Positions 28,094-36,353 of a stretch of DNA of 64,000 nt are shown piece by piece. The stretch's first letter is position 1. Each line of letters begins with the position of its first letter. Both the position numbers and the translations under genes were made by a program. Below the pieces are notes generated by a model. That model was given only the letters and a program-made list of their open reading frames with translations. It searched no databases and was not told the DNA's origin. Origin of the DNA: Nocardia sp. alder85J (GTDB lineage: Bacteria; Actinomycetota; Actinomycetes; Mycobacteriales; Mycobacteriaceae); NCBI RefSeq assembly GCF_020176955.2, contig NZ_JAIUCZ020000004.1, positions 558,001-622,000 on the forward strand, given 5' to 3'.

Positions 28094-28669
28094 TCAGAGT
28101 GTGCCGACCGCGGTGTCGATGATGCGGTACAGCGAGGGTGCGTCGTAGGTCCTGGTCATCACGCGCAGGCCCGCGATGGTGTTCATCAGGAATTCGGCGG
28201 CGGCGCGCGGGTCGGTCCCCGGCCCGAGGTCGCCTTCCCGGACTGCTCGCTCGAGCCGCCCGGTCAGTTCCACCACCACGTGTTCCTGCATGTCGTGCAC
28301 GGCGCGGGCGATGTCCGGGTCGTGGGCGGCGAGTTCGGTCGCCACATTCACGGCCAGGCAGCCGCGCCGCACCGGGTGCGCCAGATCGGAATCGGTGAGT
28401 GCGCGCAGGAATTCGCGCACCACCTCCCGCACCGGCCCCGGACGGTCCAGTAGTTCGGCGGCATTCTCCCGGCCCAGCCGGTCGTAGCGGGCGATGGCCT
28501 GTTCGAACAGCTGCCGTTTGCTGCCGTACAGGTGGTACAGGCTGCCCTTGCCGATGCCGGTCGCGGTGGCGAGCAACGCCGGCGAGGTGCCGGCGTACCC
28601 GTAGGTCCAGAACGCCTCCATGGCTTGCTCCACGACGGCGTCCGGCTCGAAGTTGCGCGGCCTGCCCAT
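28094..28669 (-). CDS. TetR/AcrR family transcriptional regulator
   Basis: A 191-residue protein beginning MGRPRNF. Its N-terminal helix-turn-helix (residues about 8-55) contains the typical GIGKGSLYHLYGSKRQLFEQA segment, followed by a helical ligand domain with the CLAVN motif common in this branch. The start chosen is ATG 28669 because a -35/-10 pair (TTGACC, 18 nt, TACGGT) ends 6 nt before it, which implies a leaderless mRNA. A perfect palindrome overlaps the -35, so autorepression is likely. The same site precedes the downstream SDR gene. The FAD oxidase gene diverges from this promoter region and might also respond. The inducer is unknown. Confidence 0.92.
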   Translation of the reverse strand: MGRPRNFEPDAVVEQAMEAFWTYGYAGTSPALLATATGIGKGSLYHLYGSKRQLFEQAIARYDRLGRENAAELLDRPGPVREVVREFLRALTDSDLAHPVRRGCLAVNVATELAAHDPDIARAVHDMQEHVVVELTGRLERAVREGDLGPGTDPRAAAEFLMNTIAGLRVMTRTYDAPSLYRIIDTAVGTL

Positions 28670-28675
28670 GCGACC

Positions 28676-28705
28676 ACCGTAGACCGTTTGCGACCTCGAG
28701 GTCAA
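28676..28705 (-). promoter_or_regulatory. TetR promoter with overlapping palindromic operator
   Basis: On the minus strand: -35 TTGACC (28705-28700), an 18-nt spacer, -10 TACGGT (28681-28676), then 6 nt to the ATG. The perfect palindrome GACCTCGAGGTC (28692-28703) overlaps the -35. Site identity is inferred from symmetry and from its near-copy before the SDR gene. Confidence 0.7.
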
Positions 28706-28812
28706 CAATTGCTGCCCGATGCCCGCGTGGTAACCAGCGTGCGGGCAGTGCCGTCCGGCGTCGCGGACGAGCCACCGTGAGCTCACCGGAAGTTCTGACC
28801 GAACAGCCCGGC

Positions 28813-30345
28813 GTGTGTTCCTTTCGGCAACTAATCTGGAACGGAGGTAAATACGACAGGAGAACAGGAGGGGTCGCGATCGACACCACCGACAGTGCCT
28901 TCCCGCGCAGCACATTTCTGCGGGGAGCGCTCGGGATCGCAGTTGCCGGAGGCATTTCGGCCGCCGGTTTCCCCATCGCGCAGGCCGATCCCAGCCCGTC
29001 CACCTCGGCGGCTGCGGCGAACGCGAACTGGGCTGCGCTGCAACGGCGTATCCAGGGTCGCGTCGTGCTCGCCCGCGACGAGGACTACGCGGCGGCCAAG
29101 GAGATCTTCAACACCCGGTACGACGCCGAGGCGCCGGCCGCGGTTGTGCAGGTCACCAGTACCCAGGATGTCGCCGCCGCAATGGCTTTCGCGGCCGAGA
29201 ACAATCTGCGGGTGGCGGCGCGCTCGGGCGGGCACTCCTATCTGGGTGTTTCCGCGGCGACCGGGGTGCTGATCATCGATCTGCGGCGGTTGCGCAACGT
29301 GAGCTATCTGGACGGGGCGGCGGTGGTGGAGCCCGGTCTCACCCTGTACGACATGTACGGTGCGCTCGATCGGTTCGGCCAGATGATCCCGACCGGCATG
29401 TGCCCGATGGTCGGCGTCGCCGGGCTGACCCTCGGTGGCGGACTGGGATTCGAGTCCCGGCGCTACGGGATGACCTGCGATCGGCTCACCGCGGCCACGG
29501 TGGTGCTGCCCGACGGCCGGATCGCCGAGGTGTCGAAGACCTCGTACCCGGATCTGTTGTGGGCGTTGCGCGGCGGCGGCCATTTCCTGGGCATCGTGAC
29601 CTCCTTCACCTACGCCACCTGTCCGGCGGCGCCGAAAGACCTTGTGGAGGTGACCTTTCCCGGCAACCAGGTCGCGCGCGCGGTCGCCGGCTGGCAGTCG
29701 TGGATCACCTCCGCCGAGCGCGGCCAGTGGGCCGACATCAGCATCGACGCCGACGGCGAGGGCGGACTGCGCTGCTGGGTGCAGCTGGTGTGCCCGGCCG
29801 GGACCGGCGCCACGGCCACCGCCGGGCTGACGGAGGCGGTCGGCTTGGCGCCGCTGACGGTGGAGAGCCGCACGCTGTCCCACATGGACACCGTCACCTA
29901 CCTCGCCGGGGGCGGCGGCACCGAGCCGCGCAGCGGCTTCGCCAACGGCTCCGACGTGGTCACCGAGCTGACCCCGGAGGTCATCATGGTGATCATCGAG
30001 GCGATCACGATGTTCTCCCGGGCCGGGCACACCGGCTGGGTGCAGATCAACACCCTCGACGGCGCGGTGCGTGACACCACACCGGATCTCGCGGCCTTCC
30101 CGTGGCGGCACCATGCGGCGCTGGTGGAGTGGGGCGCTTACGACCCGAATCCCGCCGACGCGTCCCGCGACTGGATTGCCAACGCGCATCGGCTGATCGA
30201 GCCCGCGTCGGCGGGCGCCTATGTCAACTATCTGGAACCCGGCGACCGGATCGACCGCTACTTCGGTCACAACTATCAGCGCTTCCACGACATTCGCGCT
30301 CGCATCGACCCGGACCGCCGCATCCACACCCCGCTCATCGGCTGA
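28813..30345 (+). CDS. BBE-type FAD-linked oxidase, start codon uncertain
   Basis: The protein has a PCMH-type FAD domain and a C-terminal berberine-bridge (BBE) segment (YVNYLEPGD...YFGHNYQRFHDIR..IDPDRR). SGGHSY gives the His for 8-alpha-histidyl FAD, and GMCPMVG..GLTLGGG gives the Cys expected for bicovalent attachment. These secreted enzymes oxidise alcohols, sugars or secondary metabolites with O2. The start is problematic. The coordinate uses the nearest canonical codon (GTG 28813), but the best ribosome site, AGGAGGGG at 28866-28873, sits 5 nt before ATC at 28879, where homologues would be expected to begin. The signal sequence reads PRSTFLRGALG, one base from the twin-arginine PRRTFLRG. 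The 3' end overlaps the convergent MFS gene by 11 nt. Confidence 0.85.
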   Translation: MCSFRQLIWNGGKYDRRTGGVAIDTTDSAFPRSTFLRGALGIAVAGGISAAGFPIAQADPSPSTSAAAANANWAALQRRIQGRVVLARDEDYAAAKEIFNTRYDAEAPAAVVQVTSTQDVAAAMAFAAENNLRVAARSGGHSYLGVSAATGVLIIDLRRLRNVSYLDGAAVVEPGLTLYDMYGALDRFGQMIPTGMCPMVGVAGLTLGGGLGFESRRYGMTCDRLTAATVVLPDGRIAEVSKTSYPDLLWALRGGGHFLGIVTSFTYATCPAAPKDLVEVTFPGNQVARAVAGWQSWITSAERGQWADISIDADGEGGLRCWVQLVCPAGTGATATAGLTEAVGLAPLTVESRTLSHMDTVTYLAGGGGTEPRSGFANGSDVVTELTPEVIMVIIEAITMFSRAGHTGWVQINTLDGAVRDTTPDLAAFPWRHHAALVEWGAYDPNPADASRDWIANAHRLIEPASAGAYVNYLEPGDRIDRYFGHNYQRFHDIRARIDPDRRIHTPLIG

Positions 30346-31585
30346 GTTGTCCGGTGCCGTCGCCGATCTCGGTGACCGGCCGGCGACGGACCGTGGCGGC
30401 CAGCACGATCAGGCACAGCACCGCCACCACGATCGCGAAATCCTGTACCGCCCTGAGCAATCCGGACACCGTCGCGAGGAAGCCGACGCCGACCGCCGGA
30501 ATGCTGGTGCCCAGGTACAGGACCACCAGGAAGGTCGACGCCACCTCGGCGTGCCGGCCGGCCGGCGCCGCGTGGTTGACCGCGGTGAGCCCGCCGAGGA
30601 AGACCAGCCCGTGCCCGGTGCCGGCCGCGACGATCGCGACCAGCAGCAGCGGCAGCGACGAGACGCTGCCGGCCACCGCCAGCAGGACCAGTCCCACGGC
30701 CACCAGTGGCAGGCCCGAAAGTTGCAGGGTCCGAGCCGATCTGCCGAACCCGGCGACCTGTGCCACCGCCGAGCAGGCCAGTACCAGCGCGACCGCCGCC
30801 CCGCCGAGTAGCAGGTTGCGGCTGCCCGACAGCGTGGCCACATAGGTCGGGATGAGCGTCAGCGACAGCCCCACGACCGCGAACGCCAGGAATCCGGCCG
30901 CACCGCTGGTCGCGAAGAGCTCACCCATCCCCGCCGGAACCCCCGGCCGCCGCGGCCGCCACCGGCTGGTGACCGTGCCTCGGGGCAGGAGTGCGATGGT
31001 GATCGCGGCCGGGATCAGCAGCACGATCTCGAGCACGAACGGAGTGACGTGCGGCGCCGGAAAGTACTGTGCCAGGAGGCCCGCCAGCACCGGCCCGGTC
31101 CCCAGCCCGCCGACCGACGCGATGGTCGACACCAGCGAGGCCCGCCGCCGATCCCCGCGCGGCTCCAATTCGTTCAGCGCCGCCGTCAACGGCCCCGACG
31201 CCGCCCCCAGCGCGATGCCCTGCAGGACCCGCGCCACGAACAGCCACCCGATGTTCTGGGCCAGCGCGAACGCCAGCGAGCCGAGCACCGCGAGCACGAC
31301 CGCCGGCGCCAGCACCCGCCGCCGCCCGATCGCATCCGACAGCGGCCCCGCGATCAGCAGCGACGGGATCAGTACCGCCATGTACACGGCGAAGATCAAG
31401 GTCACCGTCAACGTGGAGAACCCGAATCTCTGCTGATACCCGTGATACAGCGGCGTAGGCAGATTGGTCCCCGTGAGCAGGACCAGCAGTGTGTACCCGG
31501 TGGCCCAGAACAGCCCTCCACCAGTATTTTTCGACGATCCCGGCCCGTCTGCGCGGGCTGTGGACGAAATGCGGGTGTGTGCCAT
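30335..31585 (-). CDS. MFS transporter (drug/metabolite efflux type)
   Basis: A 416-residue membrane protein with about 12 hydrophobic segments and the MFS signature between helices 2 and 3 (GPLSDAIGRRRVL). The second half starts after a basic loop around PRGTVTSRWRPRRPG. It most resembles proton-driven exporters of small drugs or metabolites; the substrate is unknown. It diverges from an ArsR-type regulator, and two inverted repeats fill the shared region, so efflux is probably induced when the ArsR releases them. GGGGAAGG lies 4 nt before the ATG. It converges with the FAD oxidase gene, with an 11-nt overlap of the coding ends. Confidence 0.92.
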   Translation of the reverse strand: MAHTRISSTARADGPGSSKNTGGGLFWATGYTLLVLLTGTNLPTPLYHGYQQRFGFSTLTVTLIFAVYMAVLIPSLLIAGPLSDAIGRRRVLAPAVVLAVLGSLAFALAQNIGWLFVARVLQGIALGAASGPLTAALNELEPRGDRRRASLVSTIASVGGLGTGPVLAGLLAQYFPAPHVTPFVLEIVLLIPAAITIALLPRGTVTSRWRPRRPGVPAGMGELFATSGAAGFLAFAVVGLSLTLIPTYVATLSGSRNLLLGGAAVALVLACSAVAQVAGFGRSARTLQLSGLPLVAVGLVLLAVAGSVSSLPLLLVAIVAAGTGHGLVFLGGLTAVNHAAPAGRHAEVASTFLVVLYLGTSIPAVGVGFLATVSGLLRAVQDFAIVVAVLCLIVLAATVRRRPVTEIGDGTGQLSR

Positions 31586-31604
31586 GATGCCTTCCCCAAC
31601 CGTC

Positions 31605-31627
31605 TATGTTCGAGTTCTCCGAACATA
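31605..31627. promoter_or_regulatory. Inverted repeat, candidate ArsR operator 1
   Basis: The arms TATGTTCG and CGAACATA are perfectly complementary with a 7-nt spacer. It lies 20 nt before the MFS start and shares the ATGTTC/GAACAT core with operator 2. Confidence 0.7.
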
Positions 31628-31632
31628 ACACG

Positions 31633-31655
31633 CATGTTCGGGAAATGTGAACATG
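31633..31655. promoter_or_regulatory. Inverted repeat, candidate ArsR operator 2
   Basis: The arms CATGTTC and GAACATG are perfectly complementary with a 9-nt spacer. It ends just before a -10-like TATGCT (31662-31667), itself 6 nt from ATG 31674, so it covers the -35 position of the regulator gene. Confidence 0.7.
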
Positions 31656-31673
31656 AGCGACTATGCTGTCCCC

Positions 31674-32015
31674 ATGGCGAGCCGAACCAGCACCGATCTG
31701 ACCCACCCCGATGTGGCCGACCTGGAATTCACCACCATCCTGGCCGCCCTGAGCGACCCGGTCCGCCTGGCCATCGTCGCGCGCCTCGCCGAGGCCCCCG
31801 ACGCCGAACTCGCCTGTACCACTTTCGCACTCCCGGTCAGCAAGTCCACCCAGAGCGGCCACTTCAAGGTCCTCCGCGAAGCCGGCCTCATCCGCCAGCG
31901 CGACGAAGGCACCCGCCGCTACAACCGCCTCCGCCGCACCGACCTGGACACCCGCTTCCCCGGCCTCCTCACCCTGGCAATCCCCCAGGGCCACAAGGTG
32001 ATCGAAAGCTGGTGA
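31674..32015 (+). CDS. ArsR/SmtB-type winged-helix repressor
   Basis: A 113-residue protein with a winged helix-turn-helix: ALSDPVRLAIVARLAE (helices 1-2), then SKSTQSGHFKVLREAGLIRQRDEG..R (recognition helix and wing). No metal-binding ELCVCDL-type cysteine motif is present; the single Cys (ACTTF) stands at the usual place but alone, so the ligand is probably not a thiophilic metal. The start at 31674 is preferred because TATGCT lies 6 nt upstream (leaderless). In-frame alternatives are ATG 31653 and GTG 31647, both inside operator 2. It is divergent from the MFS exporter, which it presumably represses together with itself. Confidence 0.88.
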   Translation: MASRTSTDLTHPDVADLEFTTILAALSDPVRLAIVARLAEAPDAELACTTFALPVSKSTQSGHFKVLREAGLIRQRDEGTRRYNRLRRTDLDTRFPGLLTLAIPQGHKVIESW

Positions 32016-32171
32016 GTCACCTTGCCGGATGGTGTTCGTGTCCGCCGTGCCGATCGGGACGATGTCTTCTGCCGGGCTTCGGTCACCACCGTGAGCGCGG
32101 TGGGCGGGCCCGGATGTCTCCGCGGCAACGATTCCGGCGGGAACGCGCGGTGCGTCAGTAGCCTGGATCTC

Positions 32172-32651
32172 ATGTCGGATATCAGTGGTGTGACGGCGGT
32201 GCTGGCGGCGCTGTCGGACGAGGATCTGCTGGCCGTGGTGCTGGCGGCGAGCACCGGGCGGCCGGGGTTGGATCGGTTGCATCTGGTGGCGGCGGAGTTG
32301 GTGGCGGAGCGGGGTCATGCGGAGGCGGGGGGTGTTGTGAGTTCCACCACGGACCTGCCGGAGATCGTGGTGGAGCCGATTCTCGACGAGCCGTACGGGC
32401 AGGTCGGGGCGGTGCCGGGGATTCCGATCGGCGGGTCCGCACCCGGATTGCCGGGGTATGGTCCCGGCGGCGTACCTACTTGGGAGTCAGTTCGGGATAA
32501 GGTCGATCAGCGGTTCGGCACCGCGCAGGGGATGGGGGAACTGTCCTCGCAGACGCCGCCGGGCCGCACCGTGGAAGAACAGTGGGACGCGCGGCAGAAG
32601 GCCGCGCGCGAACGCCTGGAGCAGATCCGCAAGTCGATGCGCGACGAGTGA
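32172..32651 (+). CDS. Hypothetical protein, 159 residues
   Basis: Family not recognised. The N-terminal 50 residues are helical and alanine/leucine rich (TAVLAALSDEDLLAVVLAAS). The middle is proline/glycine rich (GIPIGGSAPGLPGYGPGG), and the C-terminus is a charged helix (EEQWDARQKAARERLEQIRKSM). There is no signal peptide or membrane segment. ATG 32172 is chosen because TAGCCT lies 7 nt upstream, consistent with a leaderless mRNA; the frame stays open further upstream. It precedes the next gene by 40 nt in the same direction, so the two may be co-transcribed. Confidence 0.72.
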   Translation: MSDISGVTAVLAALSDEDLLAVVLAASTGRPGLDRLHLVAAELVAERGHAEAGGVVSSTTDLPEIVVEPILDEPYGQVGAVPGIPIGGSAPGLPGYGPGGVPTWESVRDKVDQRFGTAQGMGELSSQTPPGRTVEEQWDARQKAARERLEQIRKSMRDE

Positions 32652-32691
32652 CTGACCCGCCGGCGGCCCGGAGAGAATGAGGGTGGGTTCG

Positions 32692-33711
32692 ATGACCGAG
32701 CCGCGGGACATCGCCGCACGACTGCTGGACGCCCAGGTCGACTTCCTGCTGGCGGAGGTGACCGGGGAGCGGCTCGCGGAAGTGGTCGCGCGTGATGTCG
32801 CCGATGCGCTCGCCGTCGCCGACACGGTCGTCTTCCGGGACGTCGTCGGGATCGAGCAGGCCCAGGCCACCCTGCGGAAGCTGGTCGACCGCTCCGACAG
32901 TCCGCTGCTGCGGGATCTCGCCGGGGTGTTGTCGGACGCGCTGTACGACCACATCGTCGACAACGACGAGCACACCCTCGGTGACGTGGTGGACCGCGAG
33001 CCGGTGGAAGCCCTGGTGGAGAAGGTGCTGGGGTTGCACGACGCGCAGGAGCGGTTGCTGGACCGGCTCGGCGAGGCGCCGCTGGCGGCCCCGGTGGCAT
33101 CGAAATTCGTCGACATGCTCGTCGACGACATCCTGGAGGCGAACAAGAAGGTCGTCGGCAAGGTGCCGGGGATGACGTCGCTGATGTCGCTGGGGCAGTC
33201 CGCGGTGAAGTCCGCCAAGAAGGCCGCGGAGGGCAGCTTCGTCGGCGATATGGCCAATCGGGGCACCCTCTACGCGCTGCGCCGCGTCACCAACGCCATC
33301 CGGGAGACCCTGCGCGAGGCACCTGTGCACGGGGCCGCCATGCAGTTCTGGGATCTGCACGCCGGTGAGCCGGTCAGCGGGTTGCGGCAGTATCTGACCC
33401 AATACGATCTGCGTGAGCTCGTGCTGATCGGGCATCGGATCGCCACCGGCAGCCGCAACAAGGAGTACGTCGGGCTGTTGCTGGACGAGGCGGTGGAGGT
33501 GTTCTTCACCAAATACGGCGATCACACCCTCGCCGCGCTGCTGCCGGAACTGGGACTCGGCGCCGACGACCTCACCGAGGAGATCCTGCGGTACGGCCCG
33601 GCCGTGATCGAGGCCGCCAAGCGGGACGGCATGCTGGCCAAGCTGATTCGCGCGCGGCTGGAGCCGTTCTACACCTCGGACATGGTGCTGGGCATCCTCG
33701 GCGCGGCCTGA
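32692..33711 (+). CDS. Hypothetical helical protein, 339 residues
   Basis: Family not recognised. It is predicted almost entirely helical and soluble, rich in short acidic/basic helices. A basic, lysine-containing segment (SLGQSAVKSAKKAAEGSF) follows a hydrophobic stretch (KVPGMTSLMSLG), and the C-terminus runs LEPFYTSDMVLGILGAA. ATG 32692 has GAGGGTGGG at good distance; ATG 32677, 15 nt earlier, has GGAG too close. The gene probably forms an operon with the 159-residue gene upstream. It converges on the PLP enzyme gene. Confidence 0.75.
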   Translation: MTEPRDIAARLLDAQVDFLLAEVTGERLAEVVARDVADALAVADTVVFRDVVGIEQAQATLRKLVDRSDSPLLRDLAGVLSDALYDHIVDNDEHTLGDVVDREPVEALVEKVLGLHDAQERLLDRLGEAPLAAPVASKFVDMLVDDILEANKKVVGKVPGMTSLMSLGQSAVKSAKKAAEGSFVGDMANRGTLYALRRVTNAIRETLREAPVHGAAMQFWDLHAGEPVSGLRQYLTQYDLRELVLIGHRIATGSRNKEYVGLLLDEAVEVFFTKYGDHTLAALLPELGLGADDLTEEILRYGPAVIEAAKRDGMLAKLIRARLEPFYTSDMVLGILGAA

Positions 33712-33744
33712 GCGCGGGCCGGGGCCCCGGGTCGGCTGGTCGCC

Positions 33745-33778
33745 GGGCCAGGTGCCGGGTCGGGCCAGGTGCCGGGTC
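33745..33778. repeat. Two 17-bp direct repeats in a convergent intergenic region
   Basis: GGGCCAGGTGCCGGGTC occurs twice head to tail, in the 193-bp space between the two convergent genes. No gene is seen in that space. Confidence 0.6.
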
Positions 33779-33904
33779 GAGCGTGTTCAGGATCGGGCCG
33801 TGTGCCGATCCGGCCAGGGGTGCTGCACGAAAAATGCTGCGCGCGAGGCGATATCAACTGGCTGGGTGGCGACCGCCGCGCGACGCGTCGGTCCGTGCCC
33901 GGTG

Positions 33905-35224
33905 TCAGAAGAAGGTGTGCAGGAAGTCGACGACGCGCGGCCGATCGGCGTCGGCGCTGTCGATCACCGGGATCAGCCGCCACTTGTCGAAGGCGGTACA
34001 GGGATGTGAGAGGCCGAGCCGCACCACGCTGCCCAGCGGGACATCGCCGCCCTCCGGCAGTCGCAGGAAGGTGTGCTGGTCGTTGAGTTTCGCGACCTGT
34101 GCCCCGGCCGGGACCGGCCCGGCGCCCGAAATACGTTGCGGCACCGGCAATCCCTCGTCGTACGGCAGGTCACGCTTACCGGCGTCGAGCAACGCCAGCT
34201 CCGGTTCCGGTCGTGACAGCGTGCGGGCCCAGCCGTGCATCGCCGAGCGCAGCGGGCGTTCGGTGCGGCCCGCGACCAGCGGTGACAGCTCGGCGTAGAA
34301 ACCGTCGTCGTGGATCAGGTACGCACCCGATCGCAGGACCACGGTGGTGGGCACGCCGGCCGAACCGGACTCGTCGGCCAGTCCGGCCAGGCATTCCGCG
34401 GCCAGGTCGGGGAACGCGCTGCCACCCGCGGTGACGACCGCGCGGCGCGGATACCGCGCGGCCAACTCCCGATGCAGCCGGGCCAACTCGTCGAGGTAGC
34501 CGCGCACCGCGGCCAGGCCCGCGGGGGAGCGGTCGCGAGCGAACGGGCCCTCATAACCGCCGACACCCGCGAGCTCCAGGTGAGCGGACCGTTCGATGGC
34601 GGCGGCGACGTCGAGCGCCGCCGCGACCGTCCGCGCGCCGGTGCGGCCCCGCGGCCCGCCGAGTTCGACGAGAACCGGCAGCCGTACCGCTGCCGGGGCC
34701 CCGGCCAGCTGCCGGTCCATCGCCTCGACCGTGGCCACGTCGTCGGCCCAGCAGAGCAGATCGAAATCCGGGTCGTGCGCGAGTTCGGATGCGGCCCAGC
34801 GCAATCCGATCGGGTCGGCGAGGGTGTTGGCGAGCAGGACACGGCCGACGCCGAAGCGGCGGGCCAGCTGTGCCTGCCAGCCGGTGGCCAGCGTGATGCC
34901 CCAGGCACCGGCGGCGAGCTGTTCGGCCCACAGCTGCGGGGCCATCGTGGTCTTGCCGTGCGGGGCCAGCCGCAGACCAGCAGCGGCCACCCAGCCGGCC
35001 ATGACGGCGAGGTTGCCGTCCAGCGCGGCGCGGTCGATCGTCAGCACCGGTGTTTGCAGCTCGTCGAGATACGGTGTGCTGCTGAGGTATTCGCGTACGC
35101 TCCGGCCCCAGGCCGCCGGTGGGAGCGCCTTGTGCTCGGGGCCGATCACGCGGTCGTGCAGCGCGTCTGTCGCGTCCGTCCGGATGCCAGGGACTGTTCC
35201 GGTACCGGTGTCGCCGATCACCAT
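33905..35224 (-). CDS. PLP-dependent D-amino-acid lyase (D-serine dehydratase / D-threonine aldolase-like)
   Basis: A 439-residue fold-type III PLP enzyme. An alanine-racemase-like barrel begins at TPVLTIDRAALDGNLAVM, with the PLP-binding lysine in APHGKTTM. The C-terminal beta domain carries KLNDQHTFLRL and LSHPCTAFDKW, whose His-x-Cys pair is the zinc site of D-serine dehydratases in this family. Expected chemistry is deamination or retro-aldol cleavage of a D-beta-hydroxy amino acid. The start is ATG 35224 with AAGGAG 3-4 nt upstream. A broken Lrp/AsnC gene lies upstream on the same strand, a regulator class often paired with amino-acid deaminases. Precise substrate not assignable. Confidence 0.85.
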   Translation of the reverse strand: MVIGDTGTGTVPGIRTDATDALHDRVIGPEHKALPPAAWGRSVREYLSSTPYLDELQTPVLTIDRAALDGNLAVMAGWVAAAGLRLAPHGKTTMAPQLWAEQLAAGAWGITLATGWQAQLARRFGVGRVLLANTLADPIGLRWAASELAHDPDFDLLCWADDVATVEAMDRQLAGAPAAVRLPVLVELGGPRGRTGARTVAAALDVAAAIERSAHLELAGVGGYEGPFARDRSPAGLAAVRGYLDELARLHRELAARYPRRAVVTAGGSAFPDLAAECLAGLADESGSAGVPTTVVLRSGAYLIHDDGFYAELSPLVAGRTERPLRSAMHGWARTLSRPEPELALLDAGKRDLPYDEGLPVPQRISGAGPVPAGAQVAKLNDQHTFLRLPEGGDVPLGSVVRLGLSHPCTAFDKWRLIPVIDSADADRPRVVDFLHTFF

Positions 35225-35558
35225 GGGCTCCTTCGGGTCTCGCTCCGGACCGGATCGCGTCGGCCGATCGCTCCGCACGGATCGTACGACAGCACCTTCC
35301 GGAACGGATGCCCTGCTCGGACATGGCGCCGGCCGTCGAGGAGTGCCGGCGCGGGGATGCGCGGGCCGGTGGCGGATGTGATGCCCGGCCGGATCCGGGG
35401 AGTCGCCACGGTTGCTGCCGAGACGCTGTTCCGGGCAACCGACGCGATGCCTGCGGTGTCGATACGGCACCATCACAGCGAATGGTCGGCGACCATTCGG
35501 TACGCGCATCATAGGTGAACATCTTTGTAATGCATGATGTTTCCCGTGGAACTTGGAG
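35225..35558. promoter_or_regulatory. 334-bp intergenic region with two inverted repeats
   Basis: No gene is supported here; codon usage in the open frames is poor. It holds a perfect 8-bp inverted repeat AATGGTCG-G-CGACCATT (35481-35497) and a looser pair AACATC...GATGTT (35518-35541). The second part (35500-35550) is clearly more AT-rich than its surroundings. These are candidate sites for the upstream control of the PLP enzyme gene. Confidence 0.45.
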
Positions 35559-36353
35559 TTACTGGTTGATAACTATCTCGGTGGGTGCCCACGGGTCCAC
35601 CGGGACCAGACCGGTCGTCCGCCCGGCCGGATCCAGCAGCCGCCCCCAGGACTTGACCGCGCGCAGGATCAGCCGCTGATCGGCCACGGTGATGTCGTGA
35701 TCGGTGGCGTGGATACGGTCCAGGACGGCGGTGATGTCGGCGAGCCGGTGCACCTGGACCATCACCATCAGATTGGCGGTGCCGACCGCCGACAGGCAGA
35801 TGCGGGTCTGCGACCAGCCGCCGATCTCGGTGCCGATCTCCACCAGCCGGTGCGGCGGGGCCGACAACCACAGCACGAATTCGGTCGGCCATCCGGCCTC
35901 GCCGCGCGCGAAGTCGGTGCGAAAGCCGAGCATGCCACGCCGGACCAGGGCGTCCACCCGGCGTCGGATCAGATGTTCGGAGGTGCCGAGGTCGCGGGCC
36001 AGATCCCGGTAGCGGGCCCGGCCGTCGCGTTGCAGGGCCAGGAACAGCGCGCGATCGTCGGCGTCGAACAGCCGGGTGCGGGCGGCCTGCCGGTCCTCGG
36101 GTGCTTCGTCGGCGACCGCGCGCTGCTGACCCGGGTCGATGGCGCCGAGCTGCCAGCGCGCCCCGCCGTGCCAGGCCAGTCCGGTACGGGAGCGCAGCCG
36201 GGCGATACCGGGCAATGCGGGCAGCTGGTCGAGCAGCAGCGCACTCAGCGCCGGCATATCGGCGGCGATCACCAGACTGTGCAGATCGAAATCCCCGTCG
36301 GTGGCGTACACGCTGATCACCTGCGGTATCGCACCACCGGCAGCACCGGGCAT
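35559..36353 (-). pseudogene. Lrp/AsnC-type regulator, 5'-truncated
   Basis: What remains encodes the second half of a two-unit Lrp/AsnC protein. It starts in the middle of a first ligand (RAM) domain (VISVYATDGDFDLHSLV..MPALSALLLDQLPALPGI). It continues with a complete helix-turn-helix (DADDRALFLALQRDGRARYRDLARDLGTSEHLIRRRVDALVRRGML) and a complete second RAM domain ending at DPWAPTEIVINQ. The expected N-terminal HTH and first RAM strand are missing; the sequence to the right belongs to something else. The first possible ATG (36353) has no ribosome site. A shortened protein could still be made, since one HTH-RAM unit is intact. It would be the natural regulator of the adjacent PLP enzyme. 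Confidence 0.65.

Noticed and set aside
28399..28812. Upstream extension of the FAD oxidase to ATG 28399
   Set aside because: It would overlap the TetR gene antisense; the added residues are Arg/Pro-rich without structure.
32022..32171. Upstream extension of the 159-residue hypothetical to 32022
   Set aside because: The added 50 residues are low in coding signal, and a -10 box precedes ATG 32172.
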